Source: Actinoallomurus bryophytorum
GTDB taxonomy: Bacteria; Actinomycetota; Actinomycetes; Streptosporangiales; Streptosporangiaceae
Reading direction: 5' to 3'
NCBI RefSeq assembly: GCF_006716425.1
Contig: NZ_VFOZ01000002.1
Coordinates: forward strand, 992,001 to 1,056,000
DNA: 64,000 nucleotides
Part shown: in pieces, positions 7,788 through 16,421 of the stretch
How positions within the stretch are numbered: the stretch's first letter is position 1
Layout: every line of letters starts with the position of its first letter
The notes under the pieces: generated by a model
Told to the model about the DNA's origin: nothing
What the model saw: only the letters and a program-made list of their open reading frames with translations
Databases searched by the model: none
Position numbers and translations under genes: made by a program

Positions 7788-8965
7788 CGATCCCCCTCCC
7801 ATGTCACAAGCCTGCCGTTCCTGACCGTGGCGCTCACCTGGCGCAGGGCCGTAATGTCGTCGAGTGGGTTGGCGGCGGTCGCGGTGAAGTCGGCGGCCTT
7901 GCCCGGCTCGATGGTTCCGCGGTTGAGGTGCTCGCCGAGCACTGTCGCGGCGGCGAGGGTCGCGGAGTGGAGTGCGTCGCGGGGTGTGAGGCCGGCGGTG
8001 ACGAGCAGGGCGAGTTCGTCGGCGATGGCCCCGTGCGGCAGACCGGGTACTCCCGCGTCGGTACCGGCCGCTATGGCGACGCCCGTCCTGAGGGCCGCAC
8101 GGACGGCCTCGCGAGCGTGTTGCGTGACGTCATGAGCGGTCGCGAGCATCTGATCGGTGAAGCCGAGCCGTGCCCCCCTACTGGTGTACGAGTGGTAGGC
8201 CGACAGCGTCGGCACCAGGGTGATGCCGGACGCTCGCATCCGCCGGGCCTGCTCGTCGGAGAGGTAGGCGCCGTGTTCGATGGAGTCGACCTTCGCCTCG
8301 ATCGCGCTGTCGATGCTCACCGGGCCGTAGGCGTGCGCGGCGATGGTCTTCCCTGCCCGGTGGGCGGCGCGGGCGGCCGCGCGCAGTTCCTCGGTCTCGA
8401 ACTCGGCGATGTAGGGGTCCTCGCCGTGACCGAACAGGCCTTCGGAGGCCATCACCTTGATCACGTCGGCGCCTTCCGCGAGTTCGGCCCGTACGGCACG
8501 TGTCACCTCCCACGGCCCGTCCGCCTGCACGCCGAGGTAGTTGGCGTGACCGCCGGTCATCGCGATGACGTTGCCGCTGGCGAAGATGCGCGGGCCGGAG
8601 ATCAGGCCGAGGCGTTCGGCGGTGGCGAGGTGCACGGCCATGCCGCGGCGTGAGCCGAGGTCCCGCACGGCCGTGACGCCCGCGCTCAGGTGGGCGCGGG
8701 TGTTCGCGACCCCGCGCAGCAGCGTCATCTCGTCAGGCTCGCGGCGTTGGAGTTCGTTCGGTACGGGGTCGCCGCTCCAGGTGAGGTGGACGTGTGCGTC
8801 GATGAGGCCGGGCATGACGGTCAGCGATCGCAGATCGTGCACAGGGGCCGTGCCCGCGGTGCCGTTGATCTCAGTGATCACGCCGTCCTGAACGTGGATG
8901 ACAGCGTCGTCGACGGGGTCCGCGGTCGCGCTGCTGATCAGGCGCCCGACGAGGAAGGCCGTCAC
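7784..8965 (-). CDS. Metal-dependent amidohydrolase (imidazolonepropionase/prolidase-like)
   Basis: This 393-residue amidohydrolase has the full metal set: MPGLIDAHVHL (HxH), VIKVMASEG with the bridging-Lys position, AAHAYGPVSI and DSIEHGAYLS (two His), and AAGTDAGVPGLPHG (the catalytic Asp). The family hydrolyses amide or ester bonds of small molecules, often dipeptides or carboxylated amines, with two bound metals. The GTG at 8965 overlaps the LivF stop (GTGA), and the stop overlaps the following GNAT-like gene. Its position behind a complete ABC importer suggests that it acts on the transported substrate in the cytoplasm. There is no signal peptide. Confidence 0.88.
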   Translation of the reverse strand: MTAFLVGRLISSATADPVDDAVIHVQDGVITEINGTAGTAPVHDLRSLTVMPGLIDAHVHLTWSGDPVPNELQRREPDEMTLLRGVANTRAHLSAGVTAVRDLGSRRGMAVHLATAERLGLISGPRIFASGNVIAMTGGHANYLGVQADGPWEVTRAVRAELAEGADVIKVMASEGLFGHGEDPYIAEFETEELRAAARAAHRAGKTIAAHAYGPVSIDSAIEAKVDSIEHGAYLSDEQARRMRASGITLVPTLSAYHSYTSRGARLGFTDQMLATAHDVTQHAREAVRAALRTGVAIAAGTDAGVPGLPHGAIADELALLVTAGLTPRDALHSATLAAATVLGEHLNRGTIEPGKAADFTATAANPLDDITALRQVSATVRNGRLVTWEGDR

Positions 8966-9624
8966 CGGACCACCTCGACGTCGGGGTGCAGCAATCCGCC
9001 GGTGAGCCGCAGGGTACGGTCGGCGACACCCTGGACGAGTCGCTGGTCCTGCTCGACCAGCAGCAGAGTGCATCCCCACTCGGTTCGGATGCGTCGCAGG
9101 TGGGCGAGTGTCTGGGCGGTGACGGCGGGGGCCAGACCGAGCGATGGTTCGTCGAGCATCAGCAGGCGGGGCCGCCCCATCAGCGCGCGGGCGATGGCCA
9201 GCATCTGCTGTTCGCCGCCGCTGAGCGTGCCGGCGCGTTGCGTTGCCCGCTCGGCCAGGCGCGGGAACATCTCATAGACCCGTGCTCTTACTTCGAGGCG
9301 CTCGTCGCGGGCGAGTCCGACGGCACCGACCGCGAGGTTGTCCGTGACGCTGAGCGAACCGAACACCCGGCGTCCCTCGGGAACATGCCCGACGCCCGCG
9401 CGCGCGAGATGCTCCGGGGCGAGGTGAGCGGGTGATCTACCGAGGACCGTGACCCGTCCCCGCTCCGGCTTGTGCAGCCCGCTGATCGTACGCAGGAGCG
9501 TCGTCTTGCCGGCGCCGTTGTTTCCGGTGACCGCCACGAACTCACCGTCGTCGACGCGCAACGACAGCCCGGCGAGGACCGGGCCATGGCCATGGTGGGC
9601 GTACAGGCCCTCGACCTCAAGCAA
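8962..9624 (-). CDS. livF: Branched-chain amino-acid-type ABC transporter ATPase (LivF-like)
   Basis: This 220-residue ABC ATPase has Walker A GNNGAGKTTLL, a Q-loop region followed by GVGHVPEGRRVFGSLSV (the VPEGR motif is characteristic of LivF), the signature LSGGEQQMLAIARALM, and Walker B LLMLDEPSLGLAP with a VEQD switch. It pairs with LivG to drive import through LivHM. The TTG at 9624 was chosen because GGAG lies seven bases upstream and it overlaps the LivG stop by eight bases; the longer ORF to 9723 reads through livG in another frame. True leucine specificity is not implied, because this paralogue family imports many carboxylated compounds. Confidence 0.88.
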   Translation of the reverse strand: MLEVEGLYAHHGHGPVLAGLSLRVDDGEFVAVTGNNGAGKTTLLRTISGLHKPERGRVTVLGRSPAHLAPEHLARAGVGHVPEGRRVFGSLSVTDNLAVGAVGLARDERLEVRARVYEMFPRLAERATQRAGTLSGGEQQMLAIARALMGRPRLLMLDEPSLGLAPAVTAQTLAHLRRIRTEWGCTLLLVEQDQRLVQGVADRTLRLTGGLLHPDVEVVR

Positions 9625-10336
9625 CGTGTTCTCCGAGATAGGTCGCCCGTACGGCGGGGTCCTGCTGGATTTCGGCGCTGGTTCCCTCGGCGAGGACGCG
9701 GCCGCTCGAGAAGACCACGACACGGTCGGTGAGGCGGTCGATGACCTCCATGATGTGCTCGATGACGACGAGGCTGAGCCCCCCGCGCCGCAGGCGGTTC
9801 AGCACGGTGACCGTGCGGTCGATCTCCTCGTCGGACAGGCCGGACATCATCTCGTCGAGGAGCAGGAGCCGGGGGTCGCCGACGATGCTCCGGGCGATCG
9901 CGACGAGCTTTTGGTGGCCGAGCGGCAGCGAACCCGCGATCCGTTGCGCGTCGTCGGCCATCCCCACCTCGGCGAGCGCCTCAAATGCGCGGCGGCGGGC
10001 CTGCCGCCGCGATCGATGCCGGACGGCCGCGGCGACGGCGACGTTCTCCAGTACGGTCATCGACTCGAAGAGTCCGACGTGTTGAAAGGTGCGCGCGATG
10101 CCCTCGCGGGCGAGCACTGCCGGTGAACGTCCGTCGATGCGGCGCTCGCCGAAGCGGACCGTGCCGGTCGTGGTCCTTACGGTCCCGGCGATGACGTTGA
10201 AGGCGGTGCTCTTGCCCGCACCGTTCGGACCGATCAGGCCGAGGATCTCCTGCTCGTCGACGTGGAGGCTCACCTTGTCCAGGGCGAGCAGTCCGCCGTA
10301 CCGGACCGTCACCTCCTGCAGCCTGAGCAGGCTCAT
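9617..10336 (-). CDS. livG: Branched-chain amino-acid-type ABC transporter ATPase (LivG-like)
   Basis: This 239-residue ATPase has Walker A GPNGAGKSTAFNVIAG, a GIARTFQHVGLFESMTVLENV Q-loop region typical of LivG, and Walker B RLLLLDEMMSGLSDEE with the switch VIEHIM. The ABC signature is degenerate (GSLPLGHQKLVAIARSI in place of LSGGQ), close to the LPYGQQR form often found in LivG. The gene overlaps livM by four bases (GTGA/ATGA type) and livF by eight, so the subunits are made together. It acts on the cytoplasmic face of the LivHM permease. Confidence 0.88.
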   Translation of the reverse strand: MSLLRLQEVTVRYGGLLALDKVSLHVDEQEILGLIGPNGAGKSTAFNVIAGTVRTTTGTVRFGERRIDGRSPAVLAREGIARTFQHVGLFESMTVLENVAVAAAVRHRSRRQARRRAFEALAEVGMADDAQRIAGSLPLGHQKLVAIARSIVGDPRLLLLDEMMSGLSDEEIDRTVTVLNRLRRGGLSLVVIEHIMEVIDRLTDRVVVFSSGRVLAEGTSAEIQQDPAVRATYLGEHVA

Positions 10337-11301
10337 GCGACCCTCCTCCTGTTCAATGCGGTTGCCGTCGCCGCGACGAGGTGGCTCGCGCCGCGCGGTT
10401 CGGTGGTCTGGACGGCCACGATGAGCAGCCCGAAGAGAAGTAGGCCGACTCCTGCGGGAAGTCCGGAGAATGCGGGGTTGAGCGTCTGCTGAACAGGGAT
10501 GAGGATCGCGGCACCGAGCACCGGTCCCCAGAAGGCGCGCAGTCCCCCGAAGACCGCGGGCATCGCGATCGAGATCGCCACCATCGAGCCGAAGGCGCTC
10601 GACGGGTCAATGAACGAGGTGTACTGGACGTAGGCGACTCCGACCAGGCTGGTCAGGGCCGCACTGATCACCAGAACCGTTATCTTCGCCCGGACGACCC
10701 GAACGCCCGCCGCGGACGCCGCCGCGCGGTCGTCTCTGACGGCCCGTGCGAACAGCCCCAGCGAGCTGGAGTCGACGAGGACGGCGACGACGAGAATTAC
10801 GGCGAGCAGCCCGGCCGCGAGGTAGTAACCGCCGACGGGACCGAACGACAGCAGCCGCCAGGAACTCCCGGTCAGCGGGATCGACACTCCTGCCGCCCCG
10901 CCGGTCAGGCTCCCGGCCCAGACCGCCACCTGCTCGAGCGTGAGCGTGGCGACGTAGGTGACCAGGACGAAGTACACGCCGGCCAGGCGTACCGAGGGCA
11001 GCGCCATGAGCAGTGCAGCCGCCACCGCCAAGGCGACCCCGAGTGCCGCCCCGTACCACGGGTTCCAGCCCAGGTCCTGGCGGGTCAGGGCGGTGGCGTA
11101 CGCGCCGAGGCCGAGGAAGATCGAGTGCCCGAACGAGAGCTGACCGCTGAGGCCTCCGACGAGGTTGTACGCGGTCGCGGCGCCGGCGAACAACAGGGTC
11201 AGCACGGCGATCGACAGGAACGACTGGGTGGAGATGAGCCAGTACGGCAGGGAGGCCACCACCACGAGGAAACCGGTGATCTGGAGGCAGCGTGCTTTCA
11301 T
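10333..11301 (-). CDS. livM: Branched-chain amino-acid-type ABC permease (LivM-like)
   Basis: This 322-residue polytopic membrane protein carries the LivM hallmark YNLVGGLSGQLSFGHSIFLGLGAYATAL near residues 45-75, repeated hydrophobic helices, and the cytoplasmic coupling loop DDRAAASAAGVRVVRAKITVLVISA near 190-215. It pairs with LivH as the heterodimeric membrane channel. The ATG at 11301 overlaps the livH stop by four bases. The translated C-terminus ends in a short basic tail. No signal of truncation. Confidence 0.88.
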   Translation of the reverse strand: MKARCLQITGFLVVVASLPYWLISTQSFLSIAVLTLLFAGAATAYNLVGGLSGQLSFGHSIFLGLGAYATALTRQDLGWNPWYGAALGVALAVAAALLMALPSVRLAGVYFVLVTYVATLTLEQVAVWAGSLTGGAAGVSIPLTGSSWRLLSFGPVGGYYLAAGLLAVILVVAVLVDSSSLGLFARAVRDDRAAASAAGVRVVRAKITVLVISAALTSLVGVAYVQYTSFIDPSSAFGSMVAISIAMPAVFGGLRAFWGPVLGAAILIPVQQTLNPAFSGLPAGVGLLLFGLLIVAVQTTEPRGASHLVAATATALNRRRVA

Positions 11302-12182
11302 GCCGGCCTCGCCGCGCCGAACAGGCCCTGCGGGCGGACGAGCAGAACGGCGATGAACACCGCGAAGACACCGACGTTCTGCACCTCGGGTGAGACGTAC
11401 GTGGCGGTGAACTGCTGGGCGATCGCGATCACCGGGCCGCCGACCACGGCACCGAGGACGTTGCGCATCCCGCCGAGAACAATGGCGACGAACGCGATCG
11501 TCATGAAGTTCACGCCGGCCGTCGGCGAGACCGGGTAGTAGGCGGTGATGACGCTGCCGGCCAGGGCCGTCAGCGCCAGACCGGCCGCGAAGGTCGCCGG
11601 GAGCAACCGGCGGGTCCGTACGCCGACCAGCGCCGCGACCTCCTGGTCGTCGACGACGGCGGCGATGACCTTGCCGAGCAGCGTACGTCTGAGCATGATC
11701 AGCAAACCCGCCAGCACCACGACGGCCAGCGCGAACGCGACGAGCTGCGCGAGGTTGACAGAGATCGAGCCGATCCTCAGGACGCGGTCGAGCGATGAGC
11801 CGACGACGCGCTGGTCCGGCCCGAAGCCGAGCATCAGTCCGTTCTCGATCATGATGCCGAGCGCGAACGTCACCGCGAGCTGGGCGACGTGCCGATCGTC
11901 CCCCCGGCTTCGCGGACGGTCCACCACGCGCCGGATCGCGACGGCGTAGATGGCCAGGCCGAGCAGGGCGACGACGCCGGCGACCAGGGGTGCTGCCGCC
12001 AGCGGGGCGATGCCGACCTGGCCGAGGACGACGGCGAGGTACATGCCGATGGTGACGAAGTCGCCGTGGGCGAAGTTCACGATGTTGGTCACGCCGAAGC
12101 TGAGCGCGAGGCCGGCGCTCACCAGGCTGTAGACCCCGCCAAGCAGCAGGCCGGTGATCAACGTCTGCAGGAAGGTCGACAC
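11298..12182 (-). CDS. livH: Branched-chain amino-acid-type ABC permease (LivH-like)
   Basis: This 294-residue membrane protein starts TFLQTLITGLLLGGVYSLVS, followed by GLALSFGVTNIVNFAHGDFV, the conserved LivH N-terminal motif (N-x-A-H-G). A coupling loop, VVDDQEVAALVGVRTRRLLP, lies near residue 185. The GTG at 12182 has GGAGG five bases upstream; an in-frame GTG at 12188 overlaps the livK stop but leaves no ribosome-site spacing. It forms the transmembrane pore with LivM. Substrate specificity is set mainly by the binding protein encoded just upstream. Confidence 0.88.
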   Translation of the reverse strand: MSTFLQTLITGLLLGGVYSLVSAGLALSFGVTNIVNFAHGDFVTIGMYLAVVLGQVGIAPLAAAPLVAGVVALLGLAIYAVAIRRVVDRPRSRGDDRHVAQLAVTFALGIMIENGLMLGFGPDQRVVGSSLDRVLRIGSISVNLAQLVAFALAVVVLAGLLIMLRRTLLGKVIAAVVDDQEVAALVGVRTRRLLPATFAAGLALTALAGSVITAYYPVSPTAGVNFMTIAFVAIVLGGMRNVLGAVVGGPVIAIAQQFTATYVSPEVQNVGVFAVFIAVLLVRPQGLFGAARPA

Positions 12183-12184
12183 GG

Positions 12185-13426
12185 TCACCTCCGCACGGGG
12201 GTGGTGGCCAGACTCGCCGGCCAGACCGTTCGCGGGCGCCCGTCCTGCCACTGGATCATGATCGGCGTGACCGCCGCGTTCGCCCCGGTCGCGTCGAAGC
12301 CGACCTTGCCCGGCGGCATCGAGGACGGCTCACCCGAGGTGAACGGCGCCTGCCGTAGCGCTGTGGCGACCTTGGCCGGATCGGTGCTCGCGGCCTTCTC
12401 CATCGCGGCCGCGACGAGGTGGACCGCGACCCATGTCTCGCCCGCCTCGTTCGGCATGAACGGAGCGCCGTACGCGCCGTGATACCGCTGTGCCACCTGC
12501 TGGACGCCGGGCAGCTTGAGGTCGTCGTTCCAGCCGGAGATGGCAAGGATCCCGTTCACGTCGGGGCCGAGCGAGGAGCCCAGGTCCGCGCCGAGGAAAC
12601 CGGTCCCGCCGCTGCCCACCACAGGAGTTTTGACGCCCCGGGCACGAAGCCCCTTGATGATCAGTGTGAGATCGGCCGCCGACCCGGCTCCGAAGATCGC
12701 ATCGGCGTGGCTCGCGGCGAGCGCGGTCACGATGGGCCCCGCGTCCGTGAGGCCTGGGGTGTACAGCTGATAGTCCGTGACCTTCAGGCCCTGCTGCGCG
12801 GCATACGTGCGCAGCGTCTCCGACTGGGCCTTCGACGCCGCGTCGTTGGAGGAGAAGACCGCCACATTCTTCGGCGTCCGCCCCTTGGCCAGGGCGAGGT
12901 AATCCTTGACCGCGGCGGGACCGGTCGCGCTCGTACCGGCGGGCAGCCTGAAGGTGTACTTGTATCCGCGTTGCACCAGCTGATCGATGAGTGACTGGGT
13001 GACGAACGGCACATGCTGGCGTTCGGCGACGGTCGAGGCGGTCAGCGACATGCTGCTCAGGAAGCATCCGACGATCGCCGCGGCATGGTCGGTGGTGATC
13101 AGTTTGGTGGTCGCGGTCTGTGCCTGGCTGGGATCGGTCGAACCCGTGTCCGCGGAGACGACGCGCAGCTTCGCTCCGCCCAGGGCATGGATGCCGCCCG
13201 CCGCGTTGATCTCGTCCACGGCCAGTTTCAGGCCGCGCAGGGAGTTCTGTCCGTTCTCCGCCCAGACTCCGGTGAGCGGATAGGGCGCTCCCAGGGTGAT
13301 ATCCCCGCCGGTCGTATGACTGGGCTTTTTCTGGATCGCGACCCCGCTACCGCAGGCCGCCAGCGAGAGGGACAGCACGAACGCCGAGGCGGTCGTGCGC
13401 ATGAATATCCGGCCTGTCAGGGCCAT
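12185..13426 (-). CDS. ABC transporter substrate-binding lipoprotein (LivK/periplasmic-binding-fold type I)
   Basis: This 413-residue protein has a lipoprotein signal peptide: a basic start, a hydrophobic run (ASAFVLSLSLAAC) and a lipobox with Cys near residue 24, so it is probably anchored outside the membrane. The mature part is a type I binding fold: ITLGAPYPLTGVWAENGQNSLRG, AVDEINAAGGI, and AAIVGCFLSSMSLTASTVAERQHVPFVTQS. GAGGAC lies before the ATG at 13426. It delivers the ligand to LivHM. The ligand is not predictable; the neighbouring phosphonoacetate hydrolase and phosphoesterase make a phosphonate or another small acid a candidate (inference). Confidence 0.88.
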   Translation of the reverse strand: MALTGRIFMRTTASAFVLSLSLAACGSGVAIQKKPSHTTGGDITLGAPYPLTGVWAENGQNSLRGLKLAVDEINAAGGIHALGGAKLRVVSADTGSTDPSQAQTATTKLITTDHAAAIVGCFLSSMSLTASTVAERQHVPFVTQSLIDQLVQRGYKYTFRLPAGTSATGPAAVKDYLALAKGRTPKNVAVFSSNDAASKAQSETLRTYAAQQGLKVTDYQLYTPGLTDAGPIVTALAASHADAIFGAGSAADLTLIIKGLRARGVKTPVVGSGGTGFLGADLGSSLGPDVNGILAISGWNDDLKLPGVQQVAQRYHGAYGAPFMPNEAGETWVAVHLVAAAMEKAASTDPAKVATALRQAPFTSGEPSSMPPGKVGFDATGANAAVTPIMIQWQDGRPRTVWPASLATTPVRR

Positions 13427-13445
13427 GGTGTCCTCACTAATCGGA

Positions 13446-14300
13446 TCAGTGAATTCGCCGGATGGACTGCGTGCGTCCACCGCGGATGTGCAACAGCACC
13501 GCCCCGAGTGACATCGGGCCGGTGGCGAGTTCGTACGGCGGCATGGTCGCCGGGTCGCCACCTTGCAGGGTGGTGACCCAATGGGCGGGATCGATGCCGG
13601 TGACCCCGCCGAGCCGCCCGGTCATGCCGACGTCGGTGACCAGGGCGGTGCCTTGGGGCAGGAGGTGCAGGTGGTGGGTGGCCTCGTGGGTGTGGGTGCC
13701 CAGGACGGCGGCCGCGTGCCCGGCGACGGCGTGGGCGAATGCCTGTTTCTCGCTGACCACGAGCCCGTGCAGGTCGACGATGACCGTGCCGGTCCTGGGC
13801 GCGGCGGTCCAGGACGGCCACAGCGGCTGGACACCGAGCGGCCGGTCGAGCCAGCGCTGGAACCTCGGTGCCGCTTCGACGACCGCCGACGTGCTCATCA
13901 GGTTGATGACGGTGACCTGTTGTCCCGCCATCTCGACGCGGACTGCGCCGTGCCCCGGTATGCCGGGTGGCATGTTCGCCGGACGCAGCACTCGGGGATG
14001 GGCCAGCGTGCGCTCGACCTCGGCCATGTCGCCGTCCCACGCGTGGTTACCGCTGGTGATCACGTCCACGCCGGACTGGAACAGCGCATCGACGATCTCA
14101 TGGCTCATCCCGAAGCCGGTGCGGATCTGCGGGCCGCTGCGCAGTGCGTTCTCCGCGTTGGCCACCACGAAGTCGACATCGTGCTCGCGCCGCAGCGCCG
14201 GCATCCGTTCGGCCACGTACGCCGCCGCCTCCGGGCCGACAATGTCGCCCAGAAACAGCACGTGTAGTTCCTCGATCGTCATGGGTTCAGTTATACTCAT
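13446..14300 (-). CDS. YmdB-like (TIGR00282-type) metallophosphoesterase
   Basis: This 284-residue calcineurin-like phosphoesterase resembles the YmdB/TIGR00282 family. It has VLFLGDIVGPEAAAYV (metal-binding GD), FVVANAENA (NAEN, the family hallmark), ITSGNHAWD (GNH), LMSTS, TVIVDLHGLVVSEKQAFAHAV and AVLGTHTHEATHH (GTHTH). All dinuclear metal ligands appear to be present. Known members cleave cyclic nucleotides or act as phosphodiesterases. It is the first gene of the operon, 19 bp upstream of the binding-protein gene, which makes a role in handling a phosphorus-containing substrate plausible. No clear ribosome site precedes ATG 14300, and ATG 14282 is an alternative. Confidence 0.85.
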   Translation of the reverse strand: MSITEPMTIEELHVLFLGDIVGPEAAAYVAERMPALRREHDVDFVVANAENALRSGPQIRTGFGMSHEIVDALFQSGVDVITSGNHAWDGDMAEVERTLAHPRVLRPANMPPGIPGHGAVRVEMAGQQVTVINLMSTSAVVEAAPRFQRWLDRPLGVQPLWPSWTAAPRTGTVIVDLHGLVVSEKQAFAHAVAGHAAAVLGTHTHEATHHLHLLPQGTALVTDVGMTGRLGGVTGIDPAHWVTTLQGGDPATMPPYELATGPMSLGAVLLHIRGGRTQSIRRIH

Positions 14301-14303
14301 CTA

Positions 14304-14317
14304 CACATCTACATGTG
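14304..14317. promoter_or_regulatory. Inverted repeat in the divergent phosphoesterase/gntR promoter
   Basis: CACAT-CTAC-ATGTG has perfect 5-bp arms around a 4-bp spacer, and the match extends imperfectly to CTACACAT/ATGTGATG. It sits between the two divergent starts, which are only 39 bp apart, so one bound dimer would block both. A second CATCTACA copy just upstream gives a direct repeat. Assignment to the neighbouring GntR/UTRA protein is inferred. Confidence 0.55.
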
Positions 14318-14339
14318 ATGAACGGAGATCCAACCTCAG

Positions 14340-15173
14340 ATGAACTCCGATCCCCTCGCGGCGGCCGGCACGCCGCTCCCACGTACTCCCGGGGTTGCGG
14401 TCTGGGAAGCGGTGCGCGCCGATCTGCTGTCCCGCATCAAGCGCGGCGACCATGCCCCCGACGAACAGCTGCCGAGCGAGACGGCGCTCGCCCAGAATTA
14501 CGGCGTCAACCGGCTGACCGTCCGCCGCGCCCTGAACGAGCTGGCTCGCGTCGGAGTACTGCGCACGATGCATGGAGTGGGGTCGTTCGTCGCTCCACAG
14601 CTCATGCGGCATCGCATCGACGACGGCCGGATCAGCCTGCTGGAGTCCATGAGCGGACGCGGCCACAACGTGACCCAGCACATTCTGGAGACCGTCGAAC
14701 ACCCCGGCCCACGGCGTGCGGCCGGAGTACCCGAGCTGGCACAGGTCGCCGGGTTCGGTCTCAGCGACCCGTCCGAGCTGTGGACGTTCCCCGACTTCCC
14801 CGGTCCGCTCATCGAACATCGATACGTTCTGGATCTCGATGAGACGCCCTGGTGCACGTCGTTCGCCGTGGTGCCGAAGGCCCTCGTCCCCGCCGACTGG
14901 GACGGCACCGAGAGCATCTTCTCCGCGCTCGCCAAAACCCACGGCCTCGCCGTCCGCCGCGATGACCGGCGTTTCTCCGCCATCCTCGCCGACACTCGGG
15001 ACGCCGCGCTGTTGCACGTCCCGGCCGGTGCCGCGCTGCTGCTGCTCAGCGGCACCAACGTCGACCAGGACGGCCGGATCGTCGCTTACATCGTCCACCA
15101 CATCCGCGGCGACCGAGCCGAGTACGCGCTGCGGGTACCGGGCCCCTCGATCGGTCCCGGCGAGGAGGCGTGA
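14340..15173 (+). CDS. GntR family regulator with UTRA effector domain (PhnF-like)
   Basis: This 277-residue protein has a winged-helix N-terminus: VWEAVRADLLSRIKRGDHAPDEQLPSETALAQNYGVNRLTVRRALNEL, the GntR/HutC consensus, near residues 20-70. A UTRA-type sensor domain occupies roughly 100-265, with LLHVPAGAALLLLSGTNVDQDG and IVAYIVHHIRGDRAEY, the usual UTRA ending. PhnF-type regulators of this subfamily control phosphonate genes. Its stop overlaps the ATG of phosphonoacetate hydrolase (TGATG), so both are co-expressed, and the divergent inverted repeat (14304-14317) is the likely operator. The effector is unknown. Confidence 0.9.
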   Translation: MNSDPLAAAGTPLPRTPGVAVWEAVRADLLSRIKRGDHAPDEQLPSETALAQNYGVNRLTVRRALNELARVGVLRTMHGVGSFVAPQLMRHRIDDGRISLLESMSGRGHNVTQHILETVEHPGPRRAAGVPELAQVAGFGLSDPSELWTFPDFPGPLIEHRYVLDLDETPWCTSFAVVPKALVPADWDGTESIFSALAKTHGLAVRRDDRRFSAILADTRDAALLHVPAGAALLLLSGTNVDQDGRIVAYIVHHIRGDRAEYALRVPGPSIGPGEEA

Positions 15174-16399
15174 TGCCCGGCACCGTGACGGTCAACGGGA
15201 CGACGTACGCCCTGCCACGGCGGCCCACCGTGGCGATCACCGTCGACGGGTGCGCGGTGGACTACCTCACCGCCGCCATCGACGGCGGCCACATGCCGCA
15301 CCTGGAAGCCCTGATCGCCGGGGGTGGGTTCAGCGCCGACGCGCTGTCGGAGATGCCCAGCCTGACCAACCCGAACAACATCTCCATCGTCACAGGAGTG
15401 GCGCCGGCGATACACGGAATCGTCGGGAACTACTACCGCGACTCCTCCGGAGCCGAGCGGCAGCTCACCGACCCCGCGGACCTCCGTGCCCCTTCGGTTC
15501 CCGCGGTCCTGCGCGATGCCGGTGTCCCGGTCCTGGTCGTCACCGCGAAGGAGAAACTCCGCCGTCTCCTCGCCGCCGGTGGCGTACCGGCCGTCAGCGT
15601 CGAGCACGCGGCGACGCAACCGATCGCCCCGTACGGCCTGGGCAGCGCCGCCGACCTGGTCGGACGCCCGGCCCCGCACATCTACGAGTGGGACGCCAGC
15701 ATCTACGCGCTCGACATCGGGCTCGCGGCCCACCGGCACGCCGGGCCTCTCGGCCTGCTGTACGTCTCCTTCACCGACTACGTCCAGCACCGCGAGCCTC
15801 CCGGTTCCGCGCTGGCCAACCGCTTCTACGCGGCTTTCGACGACCGCCTCGCCGAGTACCTGGACCTTGGTTTTCTCGTCGGCATCACCGCCGACCACGG
15901 CATGAACGCCAAGCATCACCCCGACGGCTCCCCACGGCTCGTCCACCTGGAGGACACTCTGCGCGCGGCCGGCCTGCACGGCCACGCCGTCCTGCCCATC
16001 ACCGACCCTTACGTCGCACACCACGGCTCGCTGGGGTCGTTCGCCTGGCTGTACGTCGACCCCGCCGGCCGCGACACCGCGATCGAGGTACTCGGCAACA
16101 CCCACGGCATCGCCGAGGTCTACACGGCCGCCGAGGCGGCGGCCGGCTTCGAACTCCCACCCGACCGGGTCGGAGACATCGCGGTCACCGCGAACAGAAA
16201 CACCGTCCTCGGCCGCTCCACGGCGTTCCACGCCGCGGCCCCGATACCCGCGAACCTGCGCTCACACGGCGGCAGCTACGAACAACGCATTCCGCTGATC
16301 CTGAGCGAGACACCATCGCCTGGCTACCTGAGCGCCCACCAGGACCGCCCATTCCGCAACCGGTACATCCTCGACATGCTGCTCAACGGCTGCGCCTAG
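15173..16399 (+). CDS. phnA: Phosphonoacetate hydrolase
   Basis: This 408-residue member of the alkaline phosphatase/NPP superfamily has all the positions known for phosphonoacetate hydrolase: AITVDGCAVDY (Asp25), PSLTNPNNISIVTG (Thr65 in the nucleophile position), FTDYVQHREPPGS (Asp and His), GITADHGMNAKHH (Asp-His) and SHGGSYEQRIPLIL (the C-terminal His). The enzyme cleaves the C-P bond of phosphonoacetate to acetate and phosphate using two zinc ions. The ATG at 15173 follows GAGGAGG and overlaps the gntR stop. An IS5-family element begins immediately after its TAG stop, leaving the product intact. Whether the LIV-type importer delivers its substrate is inference. Confidence 0.88.
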   Translation: MPGTVTVNGTTYALPRRPTVAITVDGCAVDYLTAAIDGGHMPHLEALIAGGGFSADALSEMPSLTNPNNISIVTGVAPAIHGIVGNYYRDSSGAERQLTDPADLRAPSVPAVLRDAGVPVLVVTAKEKLRRLLAAGGVPAVSVEHAATQPIAPYGLGSAADLVGRPAPHIYEWDASIYALDIGLAAHRHAGPLGLLYVSFTDYVQHREPPGSALANRFYAAFDDRLAEYLDLGFLVGITADHGMNAKHHPDGSPRLVHLEDTLRAAGLHGHAVLPITDPYVAHHGSLGSFAWLYVDPAGRDTAIEVLGNTHGIAEVYTAAEAAAGFELPPDRVGDIAVTANRNTVLGRSTAFHAAAPIPANLRSHGGSYEQRIPLILSETPSPGYLSAHQDRPFRNRYILDMLLNGCA

Positions 16400-16421
16400 G
16401 ACTTGTTTTGTGGATCTTGGT
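16396..16421 (+). repeat. Left end of IS: CTAG target duplication plus 22-bp inverted repeat
   Basis: CTAG at 16396-16399 is one copy of the target duplication and includes the phnA stop codon. The left terminal inverted repeat follows at 16400-16421 and matches the right end at 20 of 22 positions. Confidence 0.85.
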
